Below are positions 35,682 to 44,678 of a DNA stretch of 64,000 nt, piece by piece (positions within the stretch are counted from its first letter, which is position 1; each line of letters starts with the position of its first letter). Under the pieces are notes generated by a model. That model was not told the DNA's origin. It ran no database searches and saw nothing but the letters and a program-made list of their open reading frames with translations. The stretch lies in assembly GCA_947492475.1 (NCBI GenBank), contig CANLNM010000003.1, positions 62,001 to 126,000 on the forward strand, read 5' to 3'. The stretch comes from an uncultured Paracoccaceae bacterium. Lineage in GTDB: Bacteria > Pseudomonadota > Alphaproteobacteria > Rhodobacterales > Rhodobacteraceae. Position numbers and translations under genes: made by a program.

Positions 35682-36611
35682 ATGACAACATCCACCACAG
35701 CAACCACAAAACCTGCCGCCGCCAACACCAAGGCGCAGCCCGTCAAAACCGCCGCGAAACCCGCTGTTGTTGCCAAACCTGTTGTTGCGCAAAGTGACGC
35801 GAAACCTGAAAAAATGGCGCGTCGCCCCTATGAGGCCGAAAAGGCAAAGCTGCAGGCCGAGCTGTTGAAGGTTCAGCTATGGGCGCAGGAAACCGGCCAG
35901 AAATTTGTTCTGCTGTTTGAGGGGCGCGATGCGGCCGGTAAAGGCGGCACAATCAAGCGGTTTACCGAACACCTGAACCCGCGCGCTGCGCGTGTGGTTG
36001 CGCTGAACAAACCCACCGAAGAAGAGCAAGGCCAGTGGTATTTCCAGCGCTATATCGACCATCTGCCCACTGCCGGTGAAATGGTGCTGTATGACCGCAG
36101 CTGGTACAATCGCGCCGGTGTGGAACGGGTCATGGGGTTTTGTGAGCCAAACCAATACCTTGAATTCATGCGTCAGACGCCGGAATTGGAACGCATGTTG
36201 GTGCGGTCCGGCATCCGGCTTTATAAATACTGGTTTTCAGTCACGCAGGATGAACAAAAACGCCGGTTTGATAGCCGCGCATTGGATCCGCTGAAACAAT
36301 GGAAATTGTCCCCCATCGACAAAGCGTCGCTGAACAAATGGGGTGATTACACCGAGGCCAAAGAGGCGATGTTTTTCTACACCGACACCGCCGATGCACC
36401 ATGGACGGTGATCAAATCGACCGACAAAAAACGTGCGCGGATCAACTGCATGCGTCATTTCCTGTCGACGTTGGATTATCCGGGCAAGGATCACGATGTG
36501 GTCGGGCAACCGGATCCCGAAATCGTCAATGCAGCGGCCCATGAGATCCATCAATCGGAACATATCCTGGGCAAAAGTTTACACCCCGACACCCGTCGGG
36601 TTCAGAGCTGA
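35682..36611 (+). CDS. ppk2: Polyphosphate kinase 2
   Basis: 309 residues. PPK2 uses polyphosphate to phosphorylate nucleoside diphosphates or monophosphates. Walker A is LLFEGRDAAGKGGTIKR (about 82-98), and the Walker B/lid region is MVLYDRSWYNRAGVERVMGF. The N-terminal 50 residues are a Thr/Ala/Lys/Pro-rich low-complexity tail (TTATTKPAAANTKAQPVKTA). The ATG at 35682 with GAGGG before it is chosen; the open frame upstream is antisense to the YigZ gene. Own terminator. Confidence 0.92.
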   Translation: MTTSTTATTKPAAANTKAQPVKTAAKPAVVAKPVVAQSDAKPEKMARRPYEAEKAKLQAELLKVQLWAQETGQKFVLLFEGRDAAGKGGTIKRFTEHLNPRAARVVALNKPTEEEQGQWYFQRYIDHLPTAGEMVLYDRSWYNRAGVERVMGFCEPNQYLEFMRQTPELERMLVRSGIRLYKYWFSVTQDEQKRRFDSRALDPLKQWKLSPIDKASLNKWGDYTEAKEAMFFYTDTADAPWTVIKSTDKKRARINCMRHFLSTLDYPGKDHDVVGQPDPEIVNAAAHEIHQSEHILGKSLHPDTRRVQS

Positions 36612-36662
36612 GTATAGACTTCCACGCCTCTCTCCCTCTCTCAGCGTGGTTGCCTTACCCAG

Positions 36663-36693
36663 GCCGGGTCCCGTCACAGGGGCCCGGCTTTTT
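36663..36693 (+). terminator. Rho-independent terminator of ppk2
   Basis: Stem GCCGGGTCCC / GGGGCCCGGC, 10 bp with one G-U pair, loop GTCACA, followed by TTTTT. It begins 51 bp after the ppk2 stop. Confidence 0.88.
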
Positions 36694-36739
36694 GTGCAAA
36701 TGCCTGCACCATTTCAAACAACCAGCGTAGAAAAGCGTA

Positions 36740-37261
36740 TCAGAAGCGCGCAACCAGCGCGTCATAGCTGTAGCTTTGTTCAATCGTGCCATCATCACCC
36801 TCAACAAAATTCGGGTCTTTGGGCAGGCAGCCAATGCCGCAGACTTGGTAGGTTTCCATGTCGGTTGTATCAACATACCAAAGCCGTCCGCCCGGTGTCG
36901 CTACCCAGCCATCGATGCCTTCTTCTTCGTCGCCTTCCATGTCAGCGCCGCTGGGCGTTTCGCTGGAATATTCGGTCGAAAAATTCCCGTGCGTATGATA
37001 TGATGCGGTTGTAATTTCCAGGTTTGTGGGGTCATCCGCCAAACAGCTGCTGGTCGCGCCCGCGGTGGGTGGGGAAACCGCCAATTCACCTGAGGCCGTA
37101 AACCCAACATAGCCGCAATATTCGATCCCTTTCTCAAACGAGAGAGGATTGATTTCTGCGAATGTCTGTCGAATGAGGGCTTCTTCCTCTTGTGATTGTG
37201 CGGCAACGGTCGTCGCAACACATGAAAGAGCAAGCCCAAGTGGCATCAAGATACGATACAT
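36740..37261 (-). CDS. Secreted DUF4329-type protein
   Basis: 173 residues. An N-terminal signal peptide (MYRILMPLGLALSCVATTVAA) is followed by a domain with SYHTHGNFS, SGADMEGDEEEGIDGWVATPGG and LWYVDTTD, the DUF4329 pattern that resembles JAB/RadC-like HxH metal sites. Two cysteine pairs (in EYCGYV, SSCLAD, VCGIGCLP) fit an exported protein. The ATG at 37261 starts the signal peptide; the longer frame would overlap ubiX. Role unknown; such domains occur in toxins and in stand-alone exported proteins. Confidence 0.75.
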   Translation of the reverse strand: MYRILMPLGLALSCVATTVAAQSQEEEALIRQTFAEINPLSFEKGIEYCGYVGFTASGELAVSPPTAGATSSCLADDPTNLEITTASYHTHGNFSTEYSSETPSGADMEGDEEEGIDGWVATPGGRLWYVDTTDMETYQVCGIGCLPKDPNFVEGDDGTIEQSYSYDALVARF

Positions 37262-37359
37262 TTGGAATAATCCTATAGATTGAACGGCTTTATCGGTATC
37301 CCATTCAGTCGATCTGTCAACATCAAAGCCGAAGTCATCAGGCGTGTGACCGTATCTCA

Positions 37360-37926
37360 CTATTCTGCCCATGGCTTTGCGATGGGCATGGCCAACGCCA
37401 ACAGATCGATGGCGCGGGCGGCGATCTGATCGACGATATCAGTCACATTGTCCGGGTTTAAATAAAACGCCGGAACCGGCGGCAGGATGATGGCGCCCTG
37501 TTCCGTTGCAGCCGTCATATTGCGCAGATGGGCCAATGTCAGAGGCGCTTCGCGGGTCAACAGCACAAGCCTGCGGCGTTCCTTGAGCTGAACACTGGCG
37601 GATCGGGTCAATAGGTTATCATCCAGCCCCTGCGCAATCGCGGCGAGGGACCGCATGGAACAGGGCGCAATGATCATGCCCGTCACAGGCACCGATCCCG
37701 ACGCAATGCTGGCCCCGATATTGGACAAAGGGTGGCATCGCGTGGCCAGCATTTGCAAATCAGCCAACGCATTTGGGCCGCATTCCTGAACCAAGGTCCG
37801 GTGCGCCGCTGCACTGATCACCAGATCGATTTCGACGTCCAGCGCGGCCAATTGTCGGGCCACCGACAGGCCCAATGCCGCACCAGATGCGCCCGACACC
37901 CCTAAAATCACCCGGGGCGCGTTCAC
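37360..37926 (-). CDS. ubiX: Flavin prenyltransferase UbiX, GTG start
   Basis: 188 residues. Makes prenylated FMN, the cofactor of UbiD. The N-terminal ILGVSGASGAALGLSVARQL (FMN binding), the middle MIIAPCSMRSLAAIAQGL and the late KERRRLVLLTREAPL are standard UbiX motifs. The GTG at 37926 overlaps the ubiD stop (GTGA), giving coupled translation; the longer frame would lie in ubiD. The pair provides the decarboxylation step of ubiquinone synthesis and faces the ubiTUV genes. Confidence 0.93.
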   Translation of the reverse strand: MNAPRVILGVSGASGAALGLSVARQLAALDVEIDLVISAAAHRTLVQECGPNALADLQMLATRCHPLSNIGASIASGSVPVTGMIIAPCSMRSLAAIAQGLDDNLLTRSASVQLKERRRLVLLTREAPLTLAHLRNMTAATEQGAIILPPVPAFYLNPDNVTDIVDQIAARAIDLLALAMPIAKPWAE

Positions 37927-39446
37927 GTCGTCACCTGCGGCATCAATCGTGCGACCAAATCCGCCGCGAACTCTGCGTCCTGCGTCGCCGTTTTCATCAC
38001 TTCGCCCCAATCCCGGTTGGTTTCAGCGTCGATTTTTATGGTGGCATCTATGCCCATTTTCCCGGCCAAACCGGGCCGCGGTGACGCAAAGTCTAGGTAA
38101 TCCATAGGCGTATCATCCAAATGCATCACATCGCGCGCCGGATCCATGCGCGTCGCCAGCGCCCATGCAATGTCATCCCAATTTCTGACATCGATATCCG
38201 GGTCCACAACAATGACCATTTTTGTGTAGCTAAACTGTGGCAACATCCCCCAGAGCGCCATCATCACACGCCGCGCCTGACCGGGGTAGCGTTTGGCGAT
38301 ACTGACCACAGCAATGCGATAAGAACACGCCGCCGCTGGCAGCCAAAGGTCGCGAATTTCGGGGATTTGCGCCCGAATTGTCGGCAGGGCAAGCCTGTTA
38401 AACACGTCACCAATGATTGCCGGTTCATCGGGGGGACGCCCCGTATAGGTCGACAAATAAAGCGGGTCCTTTTGATGGGTGATTGCCGTGATCTGCACCA
38501 CCGGAAATGGCTCGGCCTTGTTGTAATACCCGGTGTGGTCCCCAAACGGCCCTTCGGGGGCGGTTTCGGTGGGGCTGACCCACCCCTCTAGGATGATTTC
38601 CGCCTCAGCAGGGACCATCAATGGCACGGTTTTGGCCGCAACCATGCGCGGGCGCAGGCCGTTAATCGCACCGGCAAATGTCAGTTCTGACACCGTTTCC
38701 GGCAGAGGAAGAGCAGCAGACAGCAATGTTGCGGGATCCGCGCCCAGCGCAATGGCCACGGGCGTCTTTTGGCCATTTTGCGCCCAACTCTGGTGATGGG
38801 CTGCGCCGCCGCGATGGGGCAACCAACGCATGATCAACCGGTCACGCGCCAAAACCTGCGCCCGGTAAATCCCTGCATTATAAGCCCCGATATCGGCCTG
38901 TTTTGTGGCCCGGGACCGGGTGATAACCACCGGCCATGTGATCAATGGTGCCGCGTCACCCGGCCAATGGGTTTGCACCGGGATCGCCGTCAGATCCACA
39001 TCAGAGCCTTGCAAAACGACCTGCTGGGCCGGGGCCGATTTGACGATCTTTGGCCGTGTCGCCAACGCAGCTTTTAGCATCGGCCAGCGCGCCAACGCAT
39101 CGCGCAATCCGTCCGGCGGCGTTGGGCTTCTGAGGGCGGCCAGAAACGATCCCAGATCATCGATCTGATCCAACGCCATCCCCAATCCCGCCGCGACACG
39201 TTCACCTGTACCAAACAGATTGGCCACAACCGGGATATCAAAGCGACCGCCATCCCCCTGAACCGGCTGATCAAACCGCAAAACAGGGCCTTTGCGTTCC
39301 AGAATATTGCGATGAACCGCTGTCATTTGATGACGGACCGAAACAGGCTGCGGCACTGGCAATAGCTGCCCGGTTTCATCGCACCAGCTGAGATAGCTGC
39401 GCAGGCTGGGGAATGAAGGCAAGGTGCGCACATAATTTCCTGACAT
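37923..39446 (-). CDS. ubiD: 4-hydroxy-3-polyprenylbenzoate decarboxylase
   Basis: 507 residues, full-length UbiD, a prFMN- and metal-dependent decarboxylase of ubiquinone synthesis. Family regions seen are SLRSYLSWCDETGQLL at the N-terminus, the ETAPEGPFGDHTGYYN motif near residue 285 that binds metal and cofactor, and FSYTKMVIVVDPDIDVRNW. It overlaps ubiX by 4 bp. An FNR-type palindrome centres 47 bp upstream of its start, shared with ubiT on the other strand. Confidence 0.95.
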   Translation of the reverse strand: MSGNYVRTLPSFPSLRSYLSWCDETGQLLPVPQPVSVRHQMTAVHRNILERKGPVLRFDQPVQGDGGRFDIPVVANLFGTGERVAAGLGMALDQIDDLGSFLAALRSPTPPDGLRDALARWPMLKAALATRPKIVKSAPAQQVVLQGSDVDLTAIPVQTHWPGDAAPLITWPVVITRSRATKQADIGAYNAGIYRAQVLARDRLIMRWLPHRGGAAHHQSWAQNGQKTPVAIALGADPATLLSAALPLPETVSELTFAGAINGLRPRMVAAKTVPLMVPAEAEIILEGWVSPTETAPEGPFGDHTGYYNKAEPFPVVQITAITHQKDPLYLSTYTGRPPDEPAIIGDVFNRLALPTIRAQIPEIRDLWLPAAACSYRIAVVSIAKRYPGQARRVMMALWGMLPQFSYTKMVIVVDPDIDVRNWDDIAWALATRMDPARDVMHLDDTPMDYLDFASPRPGLAGKMGIDATIKIDAETNRDWGEVMKTATQDAEFAADLVARLMPQVTT

Positions 39447-39486
39447 TGAACCCCGCGCTGCCTATCAGCCGAAATGCGCCGCGAAA

Positions 39487-39500
39487 TTGACGATCGTCAA
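39487..39500. promoter_or_regulatory. FNR/FnrL-type box between ubiD and ubiT
   Basis: TTGACGATCGTCAA is a perfect 14-bp palindrome that matches the TTGAY-N4-RTCAA consensus of FNR-type regulators. It ends 41 bp before ubiD and 66 bp before ubiT. The same 14 bases occur before the P450/alkB operon at 44679. Low-oxygen control of the O2-independent ubiquinone genes is the expected meaning. Confidence 0.8.
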
Positions 39501-39566
39501 TTTGCCCAAACACGCAAACGACTACCAAGACCAAACCGGATCAGCCCCGTCCCAAAGGATCTCTGT

Positions 39567-40109
39567 TTGTCCCAGTCGCCCGCTCAGATTTCACGCCTTC
39601 CATTGGCGTTGACCTATCCATTGCGGTTTGTGCCGCTTGCGCCATTATCCACGTCCTTGACGCTTTTTGCCCGTAAAACGGCGCGCAATCACCCCGCATT
39701 GTTTCGGCGGCTCGGGGTGCATGGCCAGAAACGATTTGTGCTGGATCCAACCGATTTGCCATTTGTCATTCTACTGGACCCAAATGGCGGCACCCCAAAG
39801 GTGACCGTGATCCGGGGTTCGGGGGCTGGCGCTGCACGGATCGCCGGGCCTTTGGCGGCGCTGATTGGGCTGGTGCATGGGGTTTATGATGGGGATGCTT
39901 TGTTTTTCTCACGTGATCTGGTGATCGAAGGCGAAACCGCCGCGACGCTTGCCTTGCGCAATGCGGTGGATGACGCGGAACTCGATCTTTCGCAGGAATT
40001 ATTGAACCTTTCAGGGCCGCTGGCCCGCCCGTTGCAACACATGATGGCATTTTGGGAACGGCATTCCGGTGTCCATTTGACCAGACCGGATGAGGTGGAA
40101 ACATGGTAA
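39567..40109 (+). CDS. ubiT: UbiT, SCP2-domain ubiquinone accessory protein, TTG start
   Basis: 180 residues with an SCP2 lipid-binding domain (GVHGQKRFVLDPTDLPFVILLDPNGGTPKVTVI, split over residues about 50-85). UbiT is the anaerobic counterpart of UbiJ, binding ubiquinone precursors for the O2-independent hydroxylases UbiU and UbiV. The TTG at 39567 is chosen because AAAGGA lies 6 nt upstream and the protein then begins just before the conserved LPLALTYPLRFVPLAPL region. It overlaps ubiU by 7 bp. The box at 39487 lies in its promoter region. Confidence 0.85.
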   Translation: MSQSPAQISRLPLALTYPLRFVPLAPLSTSLTLFARKTARNHPALFRRLGVHGQKRFVLDPTDLPFVILLDPNGGTPKVTVIRGSGAGAARIAGPLAALIGLVHGVYDGDALFFSRDLVIEGETAATLALRNAVDDAELDLSQELLNLSGPLARPLQHMMAFWERHSGVHLTRPDEVETW

Positions 40110-41086
40110 TGGAAATCGTCTGCCCCGCAGGCACCCCGGCCGCTTTGCGCGCCGCCGTAAAGGCCGGTGCGCACACTATTTATTGCGGCTTTGCCGACGA
40201 AACCAATGCCCGCAATTTTCCGGGGTTGAACTTTGATCGCAATGAAATGCGCGACGGCGTGTCATTTGCCCATGCCCATGGTGCCAAGGTGCTGGTTGCG
40301 ATCAACACCTTTGCGCGCGCGGGCGAAGAAGCCATTTGGCACCGCGCGATTGGCGATGCGCAAACCTGCGGCGCGGATGCGGTGATCTTGGCTGATCCGG
40401 GGTTGCTGGCGTTTACGGCGCATCACCACCCGACCCTGCGGCGACATCTGTCGGTTCAGGCCGCCGCTGCAAATGCCGACATCATCAATTTTTATGCCCA
40501 GGAATTCGGGATCAAACGGGTGGTATTGCCACGTGTCCTGTCGGTGCCTGAAATCGCCGCGATCAACGCGGAAACCACCATCGAAACAGAGGTATTTGTG
40601 TTTGGCGGACTATGTGTCATGGCAGAAGGCCGATGTTCGCTATCGTCTTATGCGACCGGACAATCCCCCAATATGAACGGCGTGTGTTCGCCCGCCAGCC
40701 ATGTGGAATACAGCCAAGATCACGGTGTCTTGGACGCCCGGCTGGGCGGATACACCATTCACCGGGTCGGCAAAAATGATCCCGCACCCTATCCAACATT
40801 GTGCAAAGGCTGTTTTGGCGCGGGCGGCAAAACCGGCCACCTGTTCGAAGACCCGGTCAGCCTGAACGCCGAACGCCTGATCCCGCAGTTGCAAAAGGCA
40901 GGTGTCACCGCCCTGAAAATCGAAGGCCGCCAACGATCTCGATCCTATGTCGCACAGGTGGTGCGCAATTTTCGCGCCGCGGTCGATGCGCTGGACGCGG
41001 GCAAACCACTGCCAGAAGGCATGTTGGCCCGTTTATCCGAAGGCCAAGCGATGACAACCGGCGCCTATAAGAAAACATGGAGATGA
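40103..41086 (+). CDS. ubiU: UbiU, O2-independent ubiquinone hydroxylase subunit
   Basis: Peptidase-U32-family protein carrying a 4Fe-4S cluster; with UbiV it hydroxylates the ubiquinone ring without oxygen, using prephenate as donor. 327 residues from the ATG at 40103 (GAGG 7 nt upstream). A second ATG at 40109 would put the four cysteines in GLCVMAEGRC, NGVC and TLCKGC at 169, 176, 193 and 232, the numbers I recall for the E. coli cluster ligands, so the shorter start may be the true one. All ligands are present. Overlaps ubiT, 4 bp before ubiV. Confidence 0.93.
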   Translation: MVMEIVCPAGTPAALRAAVKAGAHTIYCGFADETNARNFPGLNFDRNEMRDGVSFAHAHGAKVLVAINTFARAGEEAIWHRAIGDAQTCGADAVILADPGLLAFTAHHHPTLRRHLSVQAAAANADIINFYAQEFGIKRVVLPRVLSVPEIAAINAETTIETEVFVFGGLCVMAEGRCSLSSYATGQSPNMNGVCSPASHVEYSQDHGVLDARLGGYTIHRVGKNDPAPYPTLCKGCFGAGGKTGHLFEDPVSLNAERLIPQLQKAGVTALKIEGRQRSRSYVAQVVRNFRAAVDALDAGKPLPEGMLARLSEGQAMTTGAYKKTWR

Positions 41087-41090
41087 CATC

Positions 41091-41996
41091 ATGGACCTGA
41101 CTATTGGGCCAAATCAGTTTTTCTGGGCCACCGATCGCTGGGCTGCGCTTTACCGGGACCTCGCGCAGGCGCCCATTGACCGGGTTGTTCTGGGTGAACT
41201 GGTTTGTTCCAAACGATTGCCGTTTTATCAGGATCACATCCCGGATGCTGTTGCGACCTTATTGGCCGCGGGAAAATCCGTTGCTTTGACAAGTCTCGCG
41301 TTGATCACGCTAAAACGTGAACGCAAACAGATGGCAGAGCTGGCCGAAATGGGCGTCGAAATCGAGGTGAACGATCTGACCGCCCTGCCCTTTTTGCCGC
41401 AAGACGCGGGATTTTCGGTGGGCCCCTTGGTGAACGTCTATAACGAAGGCACGCTGGCTTGGTTGGCCAAACGTGGGGCGCACCGGGTGTGTTTGCCCCC
41501 CGAGCTGCCCTTGAAATCCGTGGAAACGCTGGCGTCAGCGGGGGCTGATTTAGGTGTCTCAATCGAAGTGTGGGGGCATGGACGATTGCCGCTCGCGATT
41601 TCTGGGCGGTGTTATCATGCCCGTTTGCATGGCCGCACCAAGGACAATTGCCAATTCGCCTGTGATCAGGACCCCGATGGGAAAGACGTGAAAACGCTGG
41701 ATGATCAGCCCTTTATGGCCATGAACGGGGTGCAAACCCTGTCTGATACATATGCCAGTGTGGCCCATCACGTGCAGGCCCTGACCCAGGCCGGGGTTTC
41801 GGCCCTGCGATTGTCACCGCAATCAACAGGGTTCATAGAGCTGTGCCATCTCTATCGCCAATTGCTGGACGGGCAAATCGATGGCCCCCAGACCGCAGCC
41901 GCAATCCACCAGATAGACGGCAATGCCCGCCTGTCAGATGGGTTTTTGACGGGGCAACGCGGTGCGGATTGGTCCGGTCTGACCACCAGCCCGTAG
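41091..41996 (+). CDS. ubiV: UbiV, O2-independent ubiquinone hydroxylase subunit
   Basis: 301 residues, U32 family without protease activity, partner of UbiU. Cluster cysteines are C39 (GELVCSKRLPF), C174 (ISGRCYHARLHGRTKDNC), C187 and C191 (NCQFAC), the arrangement of E. coli UbiV. Last gene of ubiTUV. It converges on alkB with 42 bp between stops, where a run of nine C residues lies at 42011-42019 without consequence for either frame. Confidence 0.93.
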   Translation: MDLTIGPNQFFWATDRWAALYRDLAQAPIDRVVLGELVCSKRLPFYQDHIPDAVATLLAAGKSVALTSLALITLKRERKQMAELAEMGVEIEVNDLTALPFLPQDAGFSVGPLVNVYNEGTLAWLAKRGAHRVCLPPELPLKSVETLASAGADLGVSIEVWGHGRLPLAISGRCYHARLHGRTKDNCQFACDQDPDGKDVKTLDDQPFMAMNGVQTLSDTYASVAHHVQALTQAGVSALRLSPQSTGFIELCHLYRQLLDGQIDGPQTAAAIHQIDGNARLSDGFLTGQRGADWSGLTTSP

Positions 41997-42038
41997 GCTG
42001 CCCCATTTCGCCCCCCCCCGGTCCACCAGTCCGGCAAT

Positions 42039-43193
42039 CTAGCCGCCCGCGCCCTTGGGGGCGGGGTGTGACATCGTTTTGTAGGGCGTCCAATCCGTGA
42101 TTTCTGGATAGAATTGTTTGCGCCATGCCCGCACCCGCGGGTTAAAGAGGCGACGCCACACCGGGGGCACCATCGCAATCGCCGTCATAGGCGGATATCC
42201 GGTTGGCAGCATGGGGACCTGTGTTTCGTCATAGATTTGCAGCAGCGGAAACCGACGAAGCGGATGCACATGATGATCCGCATGGCGTTGCAGGTTGATC
42301 AGCAACAGACCCGACACACGATGTGCGGAATCCCATGAATGATGCGGCTTGACGGGTTCGTATTTTCCATCCCCCAAATATTTTCGAGTCAGGCCATAAT
42401 GTTCTACGTAATTGGTCAGCTCTAATTGCCAGATCGCAACAAAGGCTTGAAACGCAAACAGCCCAACGCCGATCCCCCCCCCAACCGCAAATGCAAGGCA
42501 CAAAAACCCCGTCTGCAATCCAAGATATTTCCAGATCGGATTGGACGGATGAAACGGCGAACGACCGCGCCGGGCCTGCATTGCCTTTTCGGCGCGCCAC
42601 GCTGATCCAAATCCTTTTGTCAGGGTGCGGGCAAACGCGCGGTGGAACCCTTCGTTATAGCGCGCCGTCACCGTGTCCCGCGGCGTGCCAACATAGGGGT
42701 GATGCACCAACAGATGTTCGGTTCGAAAATGCCCATAAAGCACCAGCGCCAACAGCAAATCACCTAGATTTCGCTCAATCCGGTTGGGTTTGTGAAACAA
42801 TTCATGGGCGTAAACGATGCCCACGGTCCCGGTTGTGACACCGATCCCAAACATGATCCCAAATGTTTCCGACACAGAATGTTGCCCCACATGAGACAGG
42901 TAATAAAGCGTTCCAAAAACCAGCAAAAACTGGATGGGAAACCAGATGCAGGTCAGCAATCGAAACCAGAACAGGCATTCGACCGGTGTGTCAGGGTCCG
43001 GATTGCGCAGATCCTGGCCCAATATCGTGTCCAACAGAGGCATCAAAACCCACCCAAATGCGGGGATCAGCAATATCGTCCAGCCGCCATAAACCACGGC
43101 CAAAATCACCAAGGGCACAAATAGAATAGTGACCCAATAAGGCCACGCTTTGAGGCGACCCTGAGGGTTAGACTTAAAAGGCGCAAACGTCAT
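42039..43193 (-). CDS. alkB: Alkane 1-monooxygenase (AlkB-type membrane di-iron hydroxylase)
   Basis: 384 residues. Six hydrophobic segments, with histidine boxes HELFH (130-134), EHLLVHH (159-165), NYVEHYGLTRK and LQRHADHHVHP, as in integral-membrane alkane hydroxylases; the last box and the LPTGYPPM motif are typical of true AlkB rather than fatty-acid desaturases. Oxidises the terminal carbon of medium-chain alkanes, with rubredoxin as electron donor; no rubredoxin gene is in the window. The start overlaps the P450 stop as ATGA, so the two oxygenases are coupled. Confidence 0.9.
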   Translation of the reverse strand: MTFAPFKSNPQGRLKAWPYWVTILFVPLVILAVVYGGWTILLIPAFGWVLMPLLDTILGQDLRNPDPDTPVECLFWFRLLTCIWFPIQFLLVFGTLYYLSHVGQHSVSETFGIMFGIGVTTGTVGIVYAHELFHKPNRIERNLGDLLLALVLYGHFRTEHLLVHHPYVGTPRDTVTARYNEGFHRAFARTLTKGFGSAWRAEKAMQARRGRSPFHPSNPIWKYLGLQTGFLCLAFAVGGGIGVGLFAFQAFVAIWQLELTNYVEHYGLTRKYLGDGKYEPVKPHHSWDSAHRVSGLLLINLQRHADHHVHPLRRFPLLQIYDETQVPMLPTGYPPMTAIAMVPPVWRRLFNPRVRAWRKQFYPEITDWTPYKTMSHPAPKGAGG

Positions 43194-44611
43194 GAATTTG
43201 CATCCTGTTTTGTGTCATGTAACCGGGGCGTTAGGCGCAGGCGAATGCCATTGGCGGATCGAACTGTCAGATGGGCGGCCGGAACGGGTCGATCCCCATC
43301 GACCACATCAAACCGATAGGCGCGTACCAACATCGACAACAAAAGCGGCCCCTCGGCCATCGCAAATGCTGAACCGGGACACACCCTTGGACCTGCTGAA
43401 AATGGGATATAGGCAGATCGCAGACATTGTTTGCCATTGGGGGTGTCAAACCGGCTGGGGTCAAATTCATCCGGACGATCCCAAAGCCGTTCATGCCGAT
43501 GCAAATGCCACGGGCTTAGGATAATCTGCGACCCTTTTTTGATACGGCGCCCCCTGAATGTTCCACGACCAGCGGTTTGGCGTACATACATCGGCACCGG
43601 GGGATAAAGCCGCATTGATTCACGGAAAACCGCGCGGGAATGGCGCAGTTTAGACAGGGCTGAAAAATAGATTTTATCGGGCTCCAACGCTGCGTGCGCC
43701 TCTTGGGCCAGCCTGTCCTGCCAATCTGGATGGGTGGCCAGCAAATACAGCGCCCACGCCAAAGCCGCCGCTGACGTTTCATGCCCCGCCAAAAAGAAAA
43801 TCGCGACTTGGTCGATCATTTCTTTGGCGTTGAATACCTGCCCTGTTTCAGGGTCCGGGGTTGTCATGATTTTGGTGGATAAATCATCAGGCGCGGTTCC
43901 CGCTTTGATGGCCTGTGACCGTGCATCGATCAGCTGTCCGATCAGGTCGCGTATCGTGCGGGCCGTGCGCAAAGTTTTTGGCGAATGAAACCGTGGGGCC
44001 CATTTGGGAAACGGCAATACCGCAGCAATCCCCGCCACGGGCTGCGCCGTTTGATGCTGGCAAAACGCTTCATAGGCTTTTTGGGCGGTTTCATGTTCAA
44101 TCGGAACGGAAAATAATGTGCGAAAAATGACATCCATGGCGACATGGCTGGTTTGGCTTTCGATGTCGACCGGCATCCCATCCGCAAGCGGCTTTAATCG
44201 TGCAACCGCTGCCACCCCACTGTCCCACATTGCCGGAAACACCTCTCGCAACCGCCCGCCCTCAAAGGCCGGATCGATGATCCGCCGTTGGCGGGCCCAG
44301 GTGTCGCCGTTTGAAATGAAAATAGACTCACCCAGTAGCGGTTTTAACCCCACGCGAATGCACTCAGACTTGGGGAAATCCGATGCGCGCTTTTTCAAAA
44401 CCAAATCAACGAGATCCGGATCATTGCAAAGGTATGATCGGAAAAACGGCGTGCGCATTTCCGCCATCCAAGCCCGATAAAGCCGTGCGGGCTGTGCTGA
44501 CAGGATGTCGGTTTTGAACAACCGAAAATAGGTCCAGAGCGAAACCCTTCCTTCCCGTGAGGCAGGTTTTGGTGGCAATTCTGGCGCTGAATTGCGGGGG
44601 GCGTCAAACAC
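43190..44611 (-). CDS. Cytochrome P450, GTG start
   Basis: 473 residues. I-helix motif AGHETS at 275-280, ExxR at E331-R334 (FRESMRLYPPVP) and the haem-cysteine loop PFSAGPRVCPG with C411. No N-terminal membrane span, so soluble bacterial type. The GTG at 44611 has GGAG 6 nt upstream and avoids the FNR-type box that a longer frame would contain. It precedes alkB with 4-bp overlap, suggesting oxidation of related hydrophobic substrates, alkanes or fatty acids. The CYP family cannot be named from inspection; a ferredoxin partner is not nearby. Confidence 0.9.
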   Translation of the reverse strand: MFDAPRNSAPELPPKPASREGRVSLWTYFRLFKTDILSAQPARLYRAWMAEMRTPFFRSYLCNDPDLVDLVLKKRASDFPKSECIRVGLKPLLGESIFISNGDTWARQRRIIDPAFEGGRLREVFPAMWDSGVAAVARLKPLADGMPVDIESQTSHVAMDVIFRTLFSVPIEHETAQKAYEAFCQHQTAQPVAGIAAVLPFPKWAPRFHSPKTLRTARTIRDLIGQLIDARSQAIKAGTAPDDLSTKIMTTPDPETGQVFNAKEMIDQVAIFFLAGHETSAAALAWALYLLATHPDWQDRLAQEAHAALEPDKIYFSALSKLRHSRAVFRESMRLYPPVPMYVRQTAGRGTFRGRRIKKGSQIILSPWHLHRHERLWDRPDEFDPSRFDTPNGKQCLRSAYIPFSAGPRVCPGSAFAMAEGPLLLSMLVRAYRFDVVDGDRPVPAAHLTVRSANGIRLRLTPRLHDTKQDANS

Positions 44612-44678
44612 GTGGAACTCCGTAGGATGGGAACATTTTATTGGTCCGCATTCCTTGCCCCCTGCCTGTCCCGCGTCA

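Noticed and set aside
42011-42019. Run of nine C residues between ubiV and alkB
   Set aside because: Considered as a phase-variable tract, but it lies after both stop codons in a convergent gap and cannot shift either frame.
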